Source of the DNA: JBBQTU01 sp038213005
Lineage (GTDB): Bacteria > Planctomycetota > Phycisphaerae > Tepidisphaerales > Tepidisphaeraceae
DNA: 20,237 nucleotides
NCBI GenBank assembly: GCA_038213005.1
Contig: JBBQTU010000051.1
Location: 1 to 20,237 of the forward strand
Reading direction: 5' to 3'
Every line of letters begins with the position of its first letter. The stretch's first letter is position 1. Below are positions 6,607 to 14,979 of the stretch, piece by piece. The notes under the pieces are model-generated. The model was given only the letters and a program-made list of their open reading frames with translations, searched no databases and was not told where the DNA came from. The position numbers and the translations under genes were made by a program.

Positions 6607-7825
6607 AGAGGGCCTCGCCAAGTACCGAGGGAAACGGAGAGAGAGCCCGCTTCAGGATGCCCAGGCTTTGGGCAATCGCCAGACCATAGTTGGTGATGGG
6701 CACCCCGGCCGCCTGGCACTTGACGATGCGGGTGAGCACCTCGCGGCGATTGAGCATGCAGGCACCGCAGTGGATCACCAGTTTGTAGTCCGCCAGGTCG
6801 GACGGAAAGTCATGCCCCTGGACGTGCTGGATCTCCAGCTTGCCGCCTACGTACTGGGTGAGCCATCGGGGGATCTTCACCCGGCCGATGTCTTCGCCAA
6901 TCGGGTGATGGGTGCACGCTTCGGCGATCAGCACGCGGTCCCCGGTCTTGAGGGAATCAATCGCCCGCGCCCCGGCCACCTGCACGGCCAGGTCGCCTTT
7001 GAAGCGCGACATCAGCACCGAGAAGCTGGTCATGGGAATGTCATCGGGCGTGTCGGCCGCGACCTTCAGGAAGGCCTGGGAGTCGGTGACAACCAGGCGA
7101 GGCGGAATCGTCAGGCGATCAAAGGCCGCGCGCAGTTCCCGCTCTTTGACGACCATGCACATCGCATCGCCATCCAGCAGATCACGGATCGCCTGGACCT
7201 GCGGCATGATGAGCCGCCCGCGCGGGGCTTCCTTGTCGATGGGAACCACCAGGATCGCCAGGTCACCCGGGCCAACCAGGTCGCTCACCAAGGCAGTGTC
7301 ATCCAGGAAGTCGGCCGGCGCGGCGGCGACAATCGCCTCGCGCAGGTCGCCCATGCCCTGTCCGGTGGTCGCAGAGACAATGACGGTCGGCGTCTTGGCA
7401 GCGCGCAGGCCCGCCAGCGCCGCTTCCGAAGGGCGATGAAGATCGGCCTTGTTGAACACCGCGACGGTCGGCGTCTTCCGCGTTGCCAACTCTGCCAGCA
7501 GTGATCGTTCAAACGCCCCCACCCCGCTGCCGTCGAGAACCACAATCGCCAGGTCGGTGCGATCCAGCACCTGACGCGTGCGGGCAACCCGCATCTCGCC
7601 CAGTGCGCCTTCATCATCAATGCCAGCGGTGTCGATGAACTGGACCGGCCCAAGCGGCAGCAACTCCATCGGCTTCTCAACCGGATCGGTCGTCGTGCCG
7701 GCCACGTCCGACACGATCGACACCTGCTGCCGCGTCAGCGCATTGAGCAGGCTGGATTTGCCGACATTTCGTCTTCCGAAGAAGGCGATGTGCAAACGGA
7801 GAGATTTTGGGGTTGATGGGGTCAC
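6536..7825 (-). CDS. hydF: [FeFe]-hydrogenase maturation GTPase HydF
   Basis: A 429-aa scaffold GTPase that assembles the diiron subcluster and delivers it to apo-HydA. The N-terminal GTPase domain shows G1 GRRNVGKSS (17-25), a G2 threonine in GTTTDP (43-48), G3 DTAG (65-68) and G4 NKAD (125-128). The C-terminal iron-sulfur domain has C304-T-H306, then H352-C353-GA-C356, the HydF CxH...HCxxC pattern. The start is GTG at 7825; an in-frame stop lies 15 bp upstream and no better start exists. The last ~23 residues, beginning PRSNEATK, come from repeat element A and are not HydF-like, so the ancestral end was probably near residue 406. Confidence 0.95.
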   Translation of the reverse strand: MTPSTPKSLRLHIAFFGRRNVGKSSLLNALTRQQVSIVSDVAGTTTDPVEKPMELLPLGPVQFIDTAGIDDEGALGEMRVARTRQVLDRTDLAIVVLDGSGVGAFERSLLAELATRKTPTVAVFNKADLHRPSEAALAGLRAAKTPTVIVSATTGQGMGDLREAIVAAAPADFLDDTALVSDLVGPGDLAILVVPIDKEAPRGRLIMPQVQAIRDLLDGDAMCMVVKERELRAAFDRLTIPPRLVVTDSQAFLKVAADTPDDIPMTSFSVLMSRFKGDLAVQVAGARAIDSLKTGDRVLIAEACTHHPIGEDIGRVKIPRWLTQYVGGKLEIQHVQGHDFPSDLADYKLVIHCGACMLNRREVLTRIVKCQAAGVPITNYGLAIAQSLGILKRALSPFPSVLGEALLPRSNEATKEVEGDIPHESRNAN

Positions 7826-7839
7826 GCAGCACCAACTTC

Positions 7840-8054
7840 TTCACCACGAAGCGACATGGCAATGAAGGAGAGCGATAAACTCAGAACGGCGAAGTCGCGA
7901 AGAACGCGAAGGGAACGCGAAGAAGAGAGATCGCGGACGTTCTCCTTCGCGTCTTTCTTCGCGTTCTTCGCGCCTTCGCGGTTAGTCTTCATATTTCGAT
8001 ACATTGGACCGGTCCTCTTCGTTTTACTTCGTTGCTTCGTCGCTTCGTGGTGAA
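7840..8054. repeat. Nested inverted-repeat element B (aspA/hydF junction)
   Basis: A second copy of the nested palindrome. The outer arms 7840-7855 and 8039-8054 are perfectly complementary (16 bp, TTCACCACGAAGCGAC). The inner arms 7885-7911 and 7957-7983 pair over 27 bp with two mismatches (GCGAAGAACGCGAAG type). The stretch between inner and outer right arms (7984-8030) aligns by eye with the equivalent part of element A. It supplies the last codons of aspA and ends just before hydF. Confidence 0.85.
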
Positions 8055-9451
8055 AAAAGAGTACCAAGACGGCACACGGCCTCGGGACTGGTCAACTCGT
8101 TGAAAATCTGTTCGGTAAGCAGACCGTCGCCAATGATAACCTGCCGAATGGTCCGGTGAGTCTGCTGCGCCAGCCGCAGGACATCGGACATCCGCTCGTA
8201 TCCCAGCACCGGCAGAAGTGACGTCGCGATCGCCGTGGACGCCTCCACGTGGGCACGGCACCGGGCCTCATCCGCCTCGATGCCGACCACGCATTGGTCC
8301 GTGAGGATGCGGCAGGCGTTGGATAGGAGGCGCAGACTGTCCAGCAGGGCATCGGCCACCACAGGCAGGAACGGATTGAGTTCCAGGCTGCCGCTGGCAC
8401 AAGCGATCGTCACGGCCATGTCATTGCCAATCACCCTCATCGCCGCCTGGATCACGGCTTCAGGGATGACTGGGTTCACCTTCCCCGGCATGATCGACGA
8501 GCCAGCCTGACGCGGGGGCAGGCGGATCTCGCCAAGCCCCGCCTCGGGGCCCGAACTCATCAGGCGAAGGTCATTGCATATCTTGATCAGCGTCGTCGCC
8601 TGAGCCTTGAGAATCCCGCTGACCTCGACCAGCACATCGGCGTTCTGGGTGGCCTCGACGAGGTTTTCAGCGCGAGTGAGATTCAGCCCCGACAGACGGC
8701 GCAGTTCCTCGGTCACGCGGAAGACATATTCGCGCGGCGCGGCGATTCCGGTTCCGATCGCAGTGCCGCCGAGATTAACCACGCGCAGCCGCTCCTGACA
8801 CTTGTAGATGCGCCAGCGGTCGCGATTGACGGCCTCGGCATAGGCGCCCATCTCCCGGCCCAGGGTCGTCAACACCGCATCCTGGAGTTCCGTGCGCCCG
8901 ACCTTCACCACATGGACGAATTCCTGTTCCTTGGCCTGGAACGCTTCCTGCAACGCCACCACCCGGCCGTCCAACTGCTGCAGCAAACGAATGGCCGCCA
9001 CCCGCAATGCGGTCGGATAGGTATCGTTGGTCGACTGATGCAGATTCACATCATCCAGTGGACTGACGCGGGCATGATCGCCGATCTGGCCACCCAGCAC
9101 TTGCAGGGCGCGATTGGCGATCACCTCGTTGACGTTCATGTTCAGACTCGTGCCCGCGCCGCCGGCAAGGACGTCGACCAGAATGTGAGCGTCCAGCTTC
9201 CCGTCGGCCATTTCCTGACATGCCTGCTCGATCGCCATGGCCTTTGGCATATCGGCCTGCCACGCGCCGACCGCATGGTTGATCCGCGTGCACGCGAGCT
9301 TCACCACGCCGTAGGCATGGATCAACTCCGCGGGCGTCCGCCCGCACGACAGCGGGAAATTCTCCACCGCGCGAAGCGTGTGGATCCCCCACAGTGCGTC
9401 TTGTGGCACTTCACGCTCGCCCAGCAGATCATGTTCAACCCGCATGCTCAT
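8024..9451 (-). CDS. aspA: Aspartate ammonia-lyase (aspartase)
   Basis: A 475-aa member of the fumarase/aspartase superfamily, which converts L-aspartate to fumarate and ammonium in the cytoplasm. Visible motifs are GGAGTSLNMNVNEV (97-110), HQSTNDTYPT (138-147), GRTELQDAV (185-193) and the signature GSSIMPGKVNPV (317-328) of the mobile catalytic loop. The GRT(Q/E)LQDAV form favours aspartase over fumarase C or argininosuccinate lyase. It sits between hydG and hydF, an arrangement I recall from other [FeFe]-hydrogenase loci. The ammonium could supply the bridgehead amine of the H-cluster azadithiolate. The last ~8 residues (SPRSDEATK region) derive from repeat element B. Start 9451, or the ATG six bases later; the Shine-Dalgarno is weak. 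Confidence 0.92.
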   Translation of the reverse strand: MSMRVEHDLLGEREVPQDALWGIHTLRAVENFPLSCGRTPAELIHAYGVVKLACTRINHAVGAWQADMPKAMAIEQACQEMADGKLDAHILVDVLAGGAGTSLNMNVNEVIANRALQVLGGQIGDHARVSPLDDVNLHQSTNDTYPTALRVAAIRLLQQLDGRVVALQEAFQAKEQEFVHVVKVGRTELQDAVLTTLGREMGAYAEAVNRDRWRIYKCQERLRVVNLGGTAIGTGIAAPREYVFRVTEELRRLSGLNLTRAENLVEATQNADVLVEVSGILKAQATTLIKICNDLRLMSSGPEAGLGEIRLPPRQAGSSIMPGKVNPVIPEAVIQAAMRVIGNDMAVTIACASGSLELNPFLPVVADALLDSLRLLSNACRILTDQCVVGIEADEARCRAHVEASTAIATSLLPVLGYERMSDVLRLAQQTHRTIRQVIIGDGLLTEQIFNELTSPEAVCRLGTLFSPRSDEATK

Positions 9452-9504
9452 GTTCGCTGTCGCTCCCGCCGATCGTCCCGGTCAATCACCAATCAACACG
9501 CCCA

Positions 9505-10902
9505 TCACACGCACACATCCCGCTCCTTCGCCCGCACTCTGGTCAGCAGGGCGCTGGATAGCTTGAACTCCGCCGGCGTCATCGGACGCAGTTCGGCTTC
9601 GATCAGTTTCTCGCCGGCCGTCCGCGTGTCCGGCGAGGCGTAGTCATTCAGATATTCCTGGAAACTCGACAACGCATTGGGACTGCAGTGCTGCTTGATC
9701 AGGCCCGGCTTGGCCAGATCCATAAAATCGCGCCCGGTGCGGCCCATCCGATAGCACGCCGTGCAGAACGATGGCACATAGCCCATGTCCGTCAGGTCTC
9801 GCACCACCTCATCCAGGCTGCGGTGGTCGCCGAGCTGAAACTGCTCGGCCTTGTTCGTCTCGCCATCAGCGGTGTATCCGCCGGGATTGGTGCGGCTGCC
9901 ACCGGAGATCTGCGACACGCCCAAAGCGAGCGTGTCCCGCCGGGTCTGGGCGTTCTCCCGAGTGCTCATGATGATGCCGGTATACGGCACCGCCAGACGG
10001 AGAATCGCCACCAGCCGCCGGAAATCGTCATCGCTGACCGCATGCGGCGGACGCGATGCAACGTCCGACCCCCATGCCGGCTCAATCCGCGGCACGCTGA
10101 TCGTGTGCGGCCCCACAAACTCAGTCTCCAAATGCTTGATGTGCTGCATCAGCGCCAGCACCTCAAACTTCCAGTCATAGAGCCCGAACAATAGTCCGAG
10201 GCCCACATCATCGATCCCGGCCGTCATCGCTCGGTCGAATGCCGTCACCCGATAATCATAATTCCGCTTCTGCCCGCCCAGATGCACCTGGGCATAGGTC
10301 TCCCGATGATAGGTCTCCTGGAAGAGCTGGTACGTGCCGATCCCGCGAGCCTTGAGCTGCTTGAACTGCTCAACTTCCAGCGGCGCGACATTCACATTCA
10401 CCCGGCGAATCTCGCCGTGATCGACCTTCGTCGCATAGACCGTGTCGATGCAGTTCAGGATGTAGTTGAACCCCTCGGCCGGGTAACCTTCGCCGGCGAC
10501 CAGCAGTAAACGCTTGTGTCCCTGGCGAATCAGCGCCCTGACTTCCTCTGCCACTTCCGCCTGCGACAACGCCTTACGCTTGAGCTGCGTATTCTTGGCT
10601 CGGAACGCGCAGTACACGCACTCGTTCCTGCAGATGTTCGAAACATACAGCGGAGCAAACAGCACGATCCGCTTGCCGTAGATCGTCTCTTTCACCTGCC
10701 GCGCCGCGGCAAACATCTCGGCGATCACGCCCTGATCCTGCACCTGCATCAGCAGCGCGACATCCACGGCATCCAGCCCGCGCATCTCGCGAGCCTTGGC
10801 CAGCACCTCCCGGGCGGCAGCGGCATCGCACCCGCGATTCCGCTCCAGGGTCTGCTGGATCAGCGACTCGTCGATGAACGACGCCTTGATGCCGGTGTTC
10901 AT
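9505..10902 (-). CDS. hydG: [FeFe]-hydrogenase maturase HydG (radical SAM tyrosine lyase)
   Basis: A 465-aa radical-SAM tyrosine lyase that cleaves tyrosine to p-cresol and dehydroglycine, making the CO and CN- ligands carried on an Fe-cysteine synthon. The CX3CX2C motif is C91-RNE-C95-VY-C98. The C-terminal dangler-iron cluster site is CX2CX22C (C380, C383, C406) in CTACYRMGRTGRDF...QHC. The ThiH-like barrel is complete. The start at 10902 is one base after the hydA stop and has AGGAG about 10 bp upstream. A longer open frame reaching 11040 would run into hydA and is basic and low-complexity, so I reject it. Translation is likely coupled to hydA. Confidence 0.96.
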   Translation of the reverse strand: MNTGIKASFIDESLIQQTLERNRGCDAAAAREVLAKAREMRGLDAVDVALLMQVQDQGVIAEMFAAARQVKETIYGKRIVLFAPLYVSNICRNECVYCAFRAKNTQLKRKALSQAEVAEEVRALIRQGHKRLLLVAGEGYPAEGFNYILNCIDTVYATKVDHGEIRRVNVNVAPLEVEQFKQLKARGIGTYQLFQETYHRETYAQVHLGGQKRNYDYRVTAFDRAMTAGIDDVGLGLLFGLYDWKFEVLALMQHIKHLETEFVGPHTISVPRIEPAWGSDVASRPPHAVSDDDFRRLVAILRLAVPYTGIIMSTRENAQTRRDTLALGVSQISGGSRTNPGGYTADGETNKAEQFQLGDHRSLDEVVRDLTDMGYVPSFCTACYRMGRTGRDFMDLAKPGLIKQHCSPNALSSFQEYLNDYASPDTRTAGEKLIEAELRPMTPAEFKLSSALLTRVRAKERDVCV

Positions 10903-10903
10903 G

Positions 10904-12913
10904 CTATTTGATCTCCTGGTCCAAGCGTCGTTTGGCCTCGTCGACAGTGCAGGCGCACGGCGCCTGCGAGCCAATCGCGACGTTCGGACCATGCTCACAC
11001 TTCTCGAAACAGAACGACCCGCTGATGGCAACCTTGTCAAAGAGATTCTTCTCTTCGACGTGGGCCATCAGCCCCTGCAGCACCTTCTGCGATCCCTTCA
11101 GGAAGCAGTTGGTGCCGACGCACACTCGCACCTGCGTCTTGTCGGCGGCCGGCGTGCCGCTGATCGGCATCGACTCACCATCCACCCGGCGGCGCGCCTG
11201 ATAATGAGTATGCAGCAGTTCGTGCGCCTTGTGCCCGTTGGGCTCGCCCAGATGCTTCTCGTAGCAGGCCTTGATGAACGGGTTGTCCTGGCTCTTGTGC
11301 AGTTCCAGACCCTTGTCGGCATCGTAGAGCCCGCGCGTCCGCGTCTTGCGGGCCGCCCCGGCATTTTTCGCCACGGGCTGCCCGGCGCCGCCGATGCACC
11401 CGCCCGGACACGCCATCACCTCAACCAGATCAACCTGCATCTCACCTTTACGAATCCGGTCAATCACAGTGCGGGCATTCTTCAGCCCGTGCACAATCGC
11501 GACCTTCACGTCGATGTCTTTCACCTTGAACTCGGCCGTGCGGATGCCCTCTTCGCCGCGCACCTGGAGGAAATCCACGCTCTTGAGCGGCTCGCCCGTG
11601 ATCTTCTCAACCGCATAACGAAGCGCCGCTTCAGTCACGCCGCCGGTATTGCCGAAGATCACCCCCGCGCCGGTCTTGAAGCCCATCGGCATGTCAAAAC
11701 TCTCCGGCGCCATGTCCGCCAGGCTCAGGCCCGACTCCTCGATCATCCGCCCAAGCTCCTGCGTGGTGATCACGTGGTCGACGTCCGGATTCCCGTCCTT
11801 GCTCATCTCCGGCCGCTTTGCCTCAAACTTCTTGGCTGTGCACGGCATCACCGACACGCAGACCAGATCCTCGCGCTTCATCTCCAGTTGCGCCGGCATC
11901 ACATCCTTGATCAAAGAGCCCAGCATCTGCTGCGGGCTCTTGCAGCTTGAGAGGTTTTGCAGCATGTCGGGCATCGCCTGCTCGGCAAACTTCACCCACC
12001 CCGGGCAGCAGCTTGTGAATTGAGGCAGATTCTCGCCCTTGAGCTTGCGCTTGATGAACTCCTCTGCCTCCTCCACAACCGTGAGGTCGGCAGAGAAGCT
12101 CGTGTCGTAAATATAGTCGAATCCCATGCGCTTCATCGCGCCCACGATCTTGCCCGTGAGTTCCATGCCGGCCGAGATGCCAAACATCTCGCCGATCGCC
12201 ACGCGAACCGCCGGCGCGATCTGGGCGACCACTTTCTTCTTCTTGTCGCCAATCGCCTGCCACACCTCATCGACTTCGCTTCGCACCGACAGCGCCCCCA
12301 CCGGGCACACCGCAGCGCACTGCCCGCAGTTGACGCACTCACCCTCGCCCATGCCCTTGCCGAACGCCGGCACCACCGCCGCCTGATGTCCGCGATAGGC
12401 AAAATCGATCGCGCCGATCCCCTGGATCTCCGAGCAGAATCGCACGCAGTCGCCGCACAGCACGCACTTGTTGGGATTGCGCACCACCGACCGGCTGGAC
12501 TGGTCGATCACCTCGGGTTCGTGTACCCGCTTGAATCGCACCTTGGTCACGCCCAGGCGGCGCGCCAGATCCTGCAGCGTGCAGCCGCCGCTCTTGGGGC
12601 AGGTCGTGCATTCCTGGTCGTGATTGGCCAGCAGCAGTTCGATCGTCACCTTGCGCAATTCGCGCAATTCCTGCGTCTGGGTCCTGATCTTCAGCCCGGC
12701 CTCCGGCGGCGTCGAGCACGCCCCCTGGATCCCGCGTCCCTCGATATCCACAATGCACAGGCGGCATGCCCCGTACACGCTCAGGTCCGAGTGGTAACAG
12801 AACGTGGGCAGATCAATTTTCGCCTTGCGTATCAGTTCGAGCAGATTGCGCTCGCCCTCGATCGCTACGTCGATCCCGTCAATCGTCAGTGTCTTTGTGG
12901 CAGTCGCTTGCAT
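10904..12913 (-). CDS. hydA: [FeFe]-hydrogenase catalytic subunit HydA (group A3 type)
   Basis: A 669-aa cytoplasmic subunit that reversibly makes H2. Domains in order: [2Fe-2S] (C39, C50, C53, C66); His-Cys [4Fe-4S] (H98, C102, C105, C111); two [4Fe-4S] ferredoxin motifs (C150/153/156/160 and C193/196/199/203); H-cluster motifs L1 TSCCPGW (300-306, proton-relay C302), L2 MPCTAKKFE (356-364) and L3 ACPGGCIGGAGQP (501-513); small-subunit-like segment (~538-575); and a C-terminal thioredoxin-like [2Fe-2S] domain (C598, C603, C635, C639). The last domain and the hydBC partners match the trimeric Thermotoga-type enzyme. L3 has GGAGQP where GGGGQP or GGGxP is more usual. The ATG has AGAGGA six bp upstream. 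Confidence 0.97.
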   Translation of the reverse strand: MQATATKTLTIDGIDVAIEGERNLLELIRKAKIDLPTFCYHSDLSVYGACRLCIVDIEGRGIQGACSTPPEAGLKIRTQTQELRELRKVTIELLLANHDQECTTCPKSGGCTLQDLARRLGVTKVRFKRVHEPEVIDQSSRSVVRNPNKCVLCGDCVRFCSEIQGIGAIDFAYRGHQAAVVPAFGKGMGEGECVNCGQCAAVCPVGALSVRSEVDEVWQAIGDKKKKVVAQIAPAVRVAIGEMFGISAGMELTGKIVGAMKRMGFDYIYDTSFSADLTVVEEAEEFIKRKLKGENLPQFTSCCPGWVKFAEQAMPDMLQNLSSCKSPQQMLGSLIKDVMPAQLEMKREDLVCVSVMPCTAKKFEAKRPEMSKDGNPDVDHVITTQELGRMIEESGLSLADMAPESFDMPMGFKTGAGVIFGNTGGVTEAALRYAVEKITGEPLKSVDFLQVRGEEGIRTAEFKVKDIDVKVAIVHGLKNARTVIDRIRKGEMQVDLVEVMACPGGCIGGAGQPVAKNAGAARKTRTRGLYDADKGLELHKSQDNPFIKACYEKHLGEPNGHKAHELLHTHYQARRRVDGESMPISGTPAADKTQVRVCVGTNCFLKGSQKVLQGLMAHVEEKNLFDKVAISGSFCFEKCEHGPNVAIGSQAPCACTVDEAKRRLDQEIK

Positions 12914-12927
12914 GGTATCCTCTTAAT

Positions 12928-13010
12928 GGAACACCGATGAACGCAGATAAACGCAGATCATCTCGTGATACGCGAGGCTATCTGTGTTCATCTGCGTTCA
13001 TCTGTGTTCC
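12928..13010. repeat. 83-bp imperfect palindrome (hydB/hydA junction)
   Basis: Two 31-nt arms, 12928-12958 and 12980-13010, are inverted copies with three mismatches. Each is built of tandem ATCTGYGTT-CATCTG-type words. The 21-nt loop contains its own CTCG/CGAG mini-stem. It fills most of the gap between the hydB stop (13031) and the hydA start (12913). In RNA it would form a long hairpin that leaves the hydA Shine-Dalgarno free. The word ATCTGCGTTCATCTG is, as I recall, a dispersed repeat in many environmental genomes. Confidence 0.85.
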
Positions 13011-13030
13011 CTTCTTCCTGTTCTTCTCTT

Positions 13031-14905
13031 CTAGATCCCGCATACCGCGTCGAACTTGCATATTTCAGCGCACACGCCGCACTTGATACATAGTTCCTGG
13101 TCGATCGTGTGGGGCTGCTTCTTCTCGCCCTTGATCGCGCCGACCGCACACTTGCGGGCACACGCCGTACACCCCTTGCACTTGGCCGCGTCGATCCACG
13201 GCTTAGCCAGGGCCTTGCACTGCCCGGTGGGACAATGCTTGTGTTGCACATGAGCGTCATACTCCGCCCGGAAATACCGCAGCGTCGACAGCACCGGATT
13301 CGGGGCCGTCTTGCCCAGTCCGCACAGCGAACTCTTCTGCACCGTGGTTGCCAGCTTCTCCAGCAGCGGCAGCGTGGTTGCATCGGCCCGGCCTTCGATA
13401 ATGTCATCGAGCAGCGCCAGCATCTGCCGCGTGCCCTCGCGGCACGGCACGCACTTCCCGCAGCTTTCACGCTGCGTGAAATCCATGAAGAACCGCGCCA
13501 CCGACACCATGCAGGTGTGCTTGTTCATCGCCACCAGGCCGCCCGAACCCACCATCGCCCCGGCCGCCCGCAGCGAGTCATAGTCCATCGGCAGGTCCAG
13601 GTGTTCCCTGGTCAGGCAACCGCCCGAAGGTCCGCCGATCTGCACGGCCTTGAACCCATCGTCCATCACCTTGCCATCATCGTCGGTGACGCCGCCGCCA
13701 ATCTTGAACACGATCTCGCGCAGCGTTGCCCCGAACGGCACCTCGACCAGCCCGGTATTGGCCACGTGCCCCGTCAGGGCAAACGTCTTGGTCCCCGGCG
13801 AGGCCTTGGTCCCTAATAGCCGGAAATTCTCGCCACCCTCGCGGATGATCCGCACCACGTGCGCCAGCGTCTCGACGTTATTGATGATCGTGGGCTTGCC
13901 CCACAACCCGCTCTGTGCCGGGAATGGCGGCTTGGGCCGCGGCATCCCGCGTTGCCCTTCGATCGACGCGATCATCGCGGTCTCTTCGCCGCAGACAAAC
14001 GCCCCGGCCCCTTCCATCACCTCGCAGCGAACGGTTTTGCCCGAGCCGAAGACATTGTCGCCCAAGTACCCCGCCGTGGTGGCGTCCTCCACGGCCTTGC
14101 GCATGCGTTTCACGGCCAGGGGATACTCCGTCCTGACATACATCAGGCACTCATCGGCCCCGATCGCCCTCGCTGCAATCATGATCCCTTCGATGATGCT
14201 GTGGGGATTACCCTCCATCACCGAGCGGTTCATGAACGCGCCCGGGTCGCCCTCATCGGCGTTGCAGATGACATACTTCTTCTCAACCGGCTGCACCCGG
14301 GCCGCTTCCCATTTGCGTGCCGTCGGGAAGCCGCCGCCCCCGCGCCCGCGCAGGCCGCTCTTGCCCACCTCCTCGATGATCTTCTCCTGCGTCATCTCCA
14401 GGTACGCCTTGCGGGCCGCATCGTACCCGCCATTGAAGACGTACTCCTCGAGACTCTCCGGGTCGATCATCCCGCATTCATGCAACACAAATCGCGTCTG
14501 TTGCAGATAGAACGGAATGTCATCCGTCCCGAAACACCGCTTCCCGCTGGCGGGGTCCACATACAGCAGCCGCTCGACCACCTGGCCGTTCTTGATCGTC
14601 TTCTCGACGATTTCCGGGACGTCTGCCTCTTTCACTTTCGCATACATCGTGTTCTCAGGCAGGATCGTGACCAGGGGCCCCATCTGACAAAACCCCTGGC
14701 AGCCCGAATGGCTCACCAGCGTCTTGCCCTTGAGCTCCTCGCGACGAAACTCCGTCGCCACGTCCACGCCCGCCGCCTTGAGCTGCTCGACGAACGCGGT
14801 AAACACCTTGAACGACCCGCTGGACACGCACCCCGTGCCCGCGCAAACGACCACACGCCGTTTCGCCCCGGCCCGCTCAAATCGGTATTGATTACTCTGC
14901 GCCAT
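13031..14905 (-). CDS. hydB: Hydrogenase diaphorase subunit HydB (NuoF-like)
   Basis: A 624-aa flavin subunit that exchanges electrons with NAD(P)H and, in bifurcating enzymes, ferredoxin. An N-terminal thioredoxin-like [2Fe-2S] domain has C21, C26, C69, C73. The FMN/NADH region contains GRGGGGFPTARKW (187-199), NADEGDPGAFMNR (215-227) and GAGAFVCGEETA (299-310). The NuoF [4Fe-4S] motif is SCGKCVPCREGT (C482, C485, C488) with C528. A CPTGQC pair (C558, C563) precedes two C-terminal [4Fe-4S] motifs (C576/579/582/586 and C606/609/612/616). This is the layout of Thermotoga-type HydB. Whether it truly bifurcates cannot be told from sequence. The Shine-Dalgarno before 14905 (GAGAAGAGA) is weak and lies beside repeat DNA. 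Confidence 0.96.
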   Translation of the reverse strand: MAQSNQYRFERAGAKRRVVVCAGTGCVSSGSFKVFTAFVEQLKAAGVDVATEFRREELKGKTLVSHSGCQGFCQMGPLVTILPENTMYAKVKEADVPEIVEKTIKNGQVVERLLYVDPASGKRCFGTDDIPFYLQQTRFVLHECGMIDPESLEEYVFNGGYDAARKAYLEMTQEKIIEEVGKSGLRGRGGGGFPTARKWEAARVQPVEKKYVICNADEGDPGAFMNRSVMEGNPHSIIEGIMIAARAIGADECLMYVRTEYPLAVKRMRKAVEDATTAGYLGDNVFGSGKTVRCEVMEGAGAFVCGEETAMIASIEGQRGMPRPKPPFPAQSGLWGKPTIINNVETLAHVVRIIREGGENFRLLGTKASPGTKTFALTGHVANTGLVEVPFGATLREIVFKIGGGVTDDDGKVMDDGFKAVQIGGPSGGCLTREHLDLPMDYDSLRAAGAMVGSGGLVAMNKHTCMVSVARFFMDFTQRESCGKCVPCREGTRQMLALLDDIIEGRADATTLPLLEKLATTVQKSSLCGLGKTAPNPVLSTLRYFRAEYDAHVQHKHCPTGQCKALAKPWIDAAKCKGCTACARKCAVGAIKGEKKQPHTIDQELCIKCGVCAEICKFDAVCGI

Positions 14906-14979
14906 ATCTCTTCTCGCCTTTCCTCTGCCCCTTCGTCGCTACGTCCCCTATATCTCTTCTGCCCCTCCGTCGCTACGTC
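14904..14979. repeat. Direct repeats at the hydC/hydB junction
   Basis: ATATCTCTTCT occurs at 14904-14914 and 14950-14960. A 19-bp word GCCCCTYCGTCGCTACGTC occurs at 14927-14945 and 14961-14979 with one mismatch. The second copy contains the last codons and TAG stop of hydC (the EAT tail). On the minus strand the unit reads GACGTAGCGACGRAGGGGC, related in style to the GAAGCGACGAAGC arms of element B. Confidence 0.75.

Noticed and set aside
6382..6621. 79-codon minus-strand open frame in element A, and its 81-codon relative at 7822-8067
   Set aside because: The two are similar to each other (NREGAK...HEATKQR) only because both translate the nested repeat. They overlap hydF or aspA codons and lack ribosome sites.
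10796..12940. Long plus-strand open frames opposite hydA and hydG
   Set aside because: They are His/Leu/Arg-rich shadow translations with no domain, opposite genes with full cofactor motifs.
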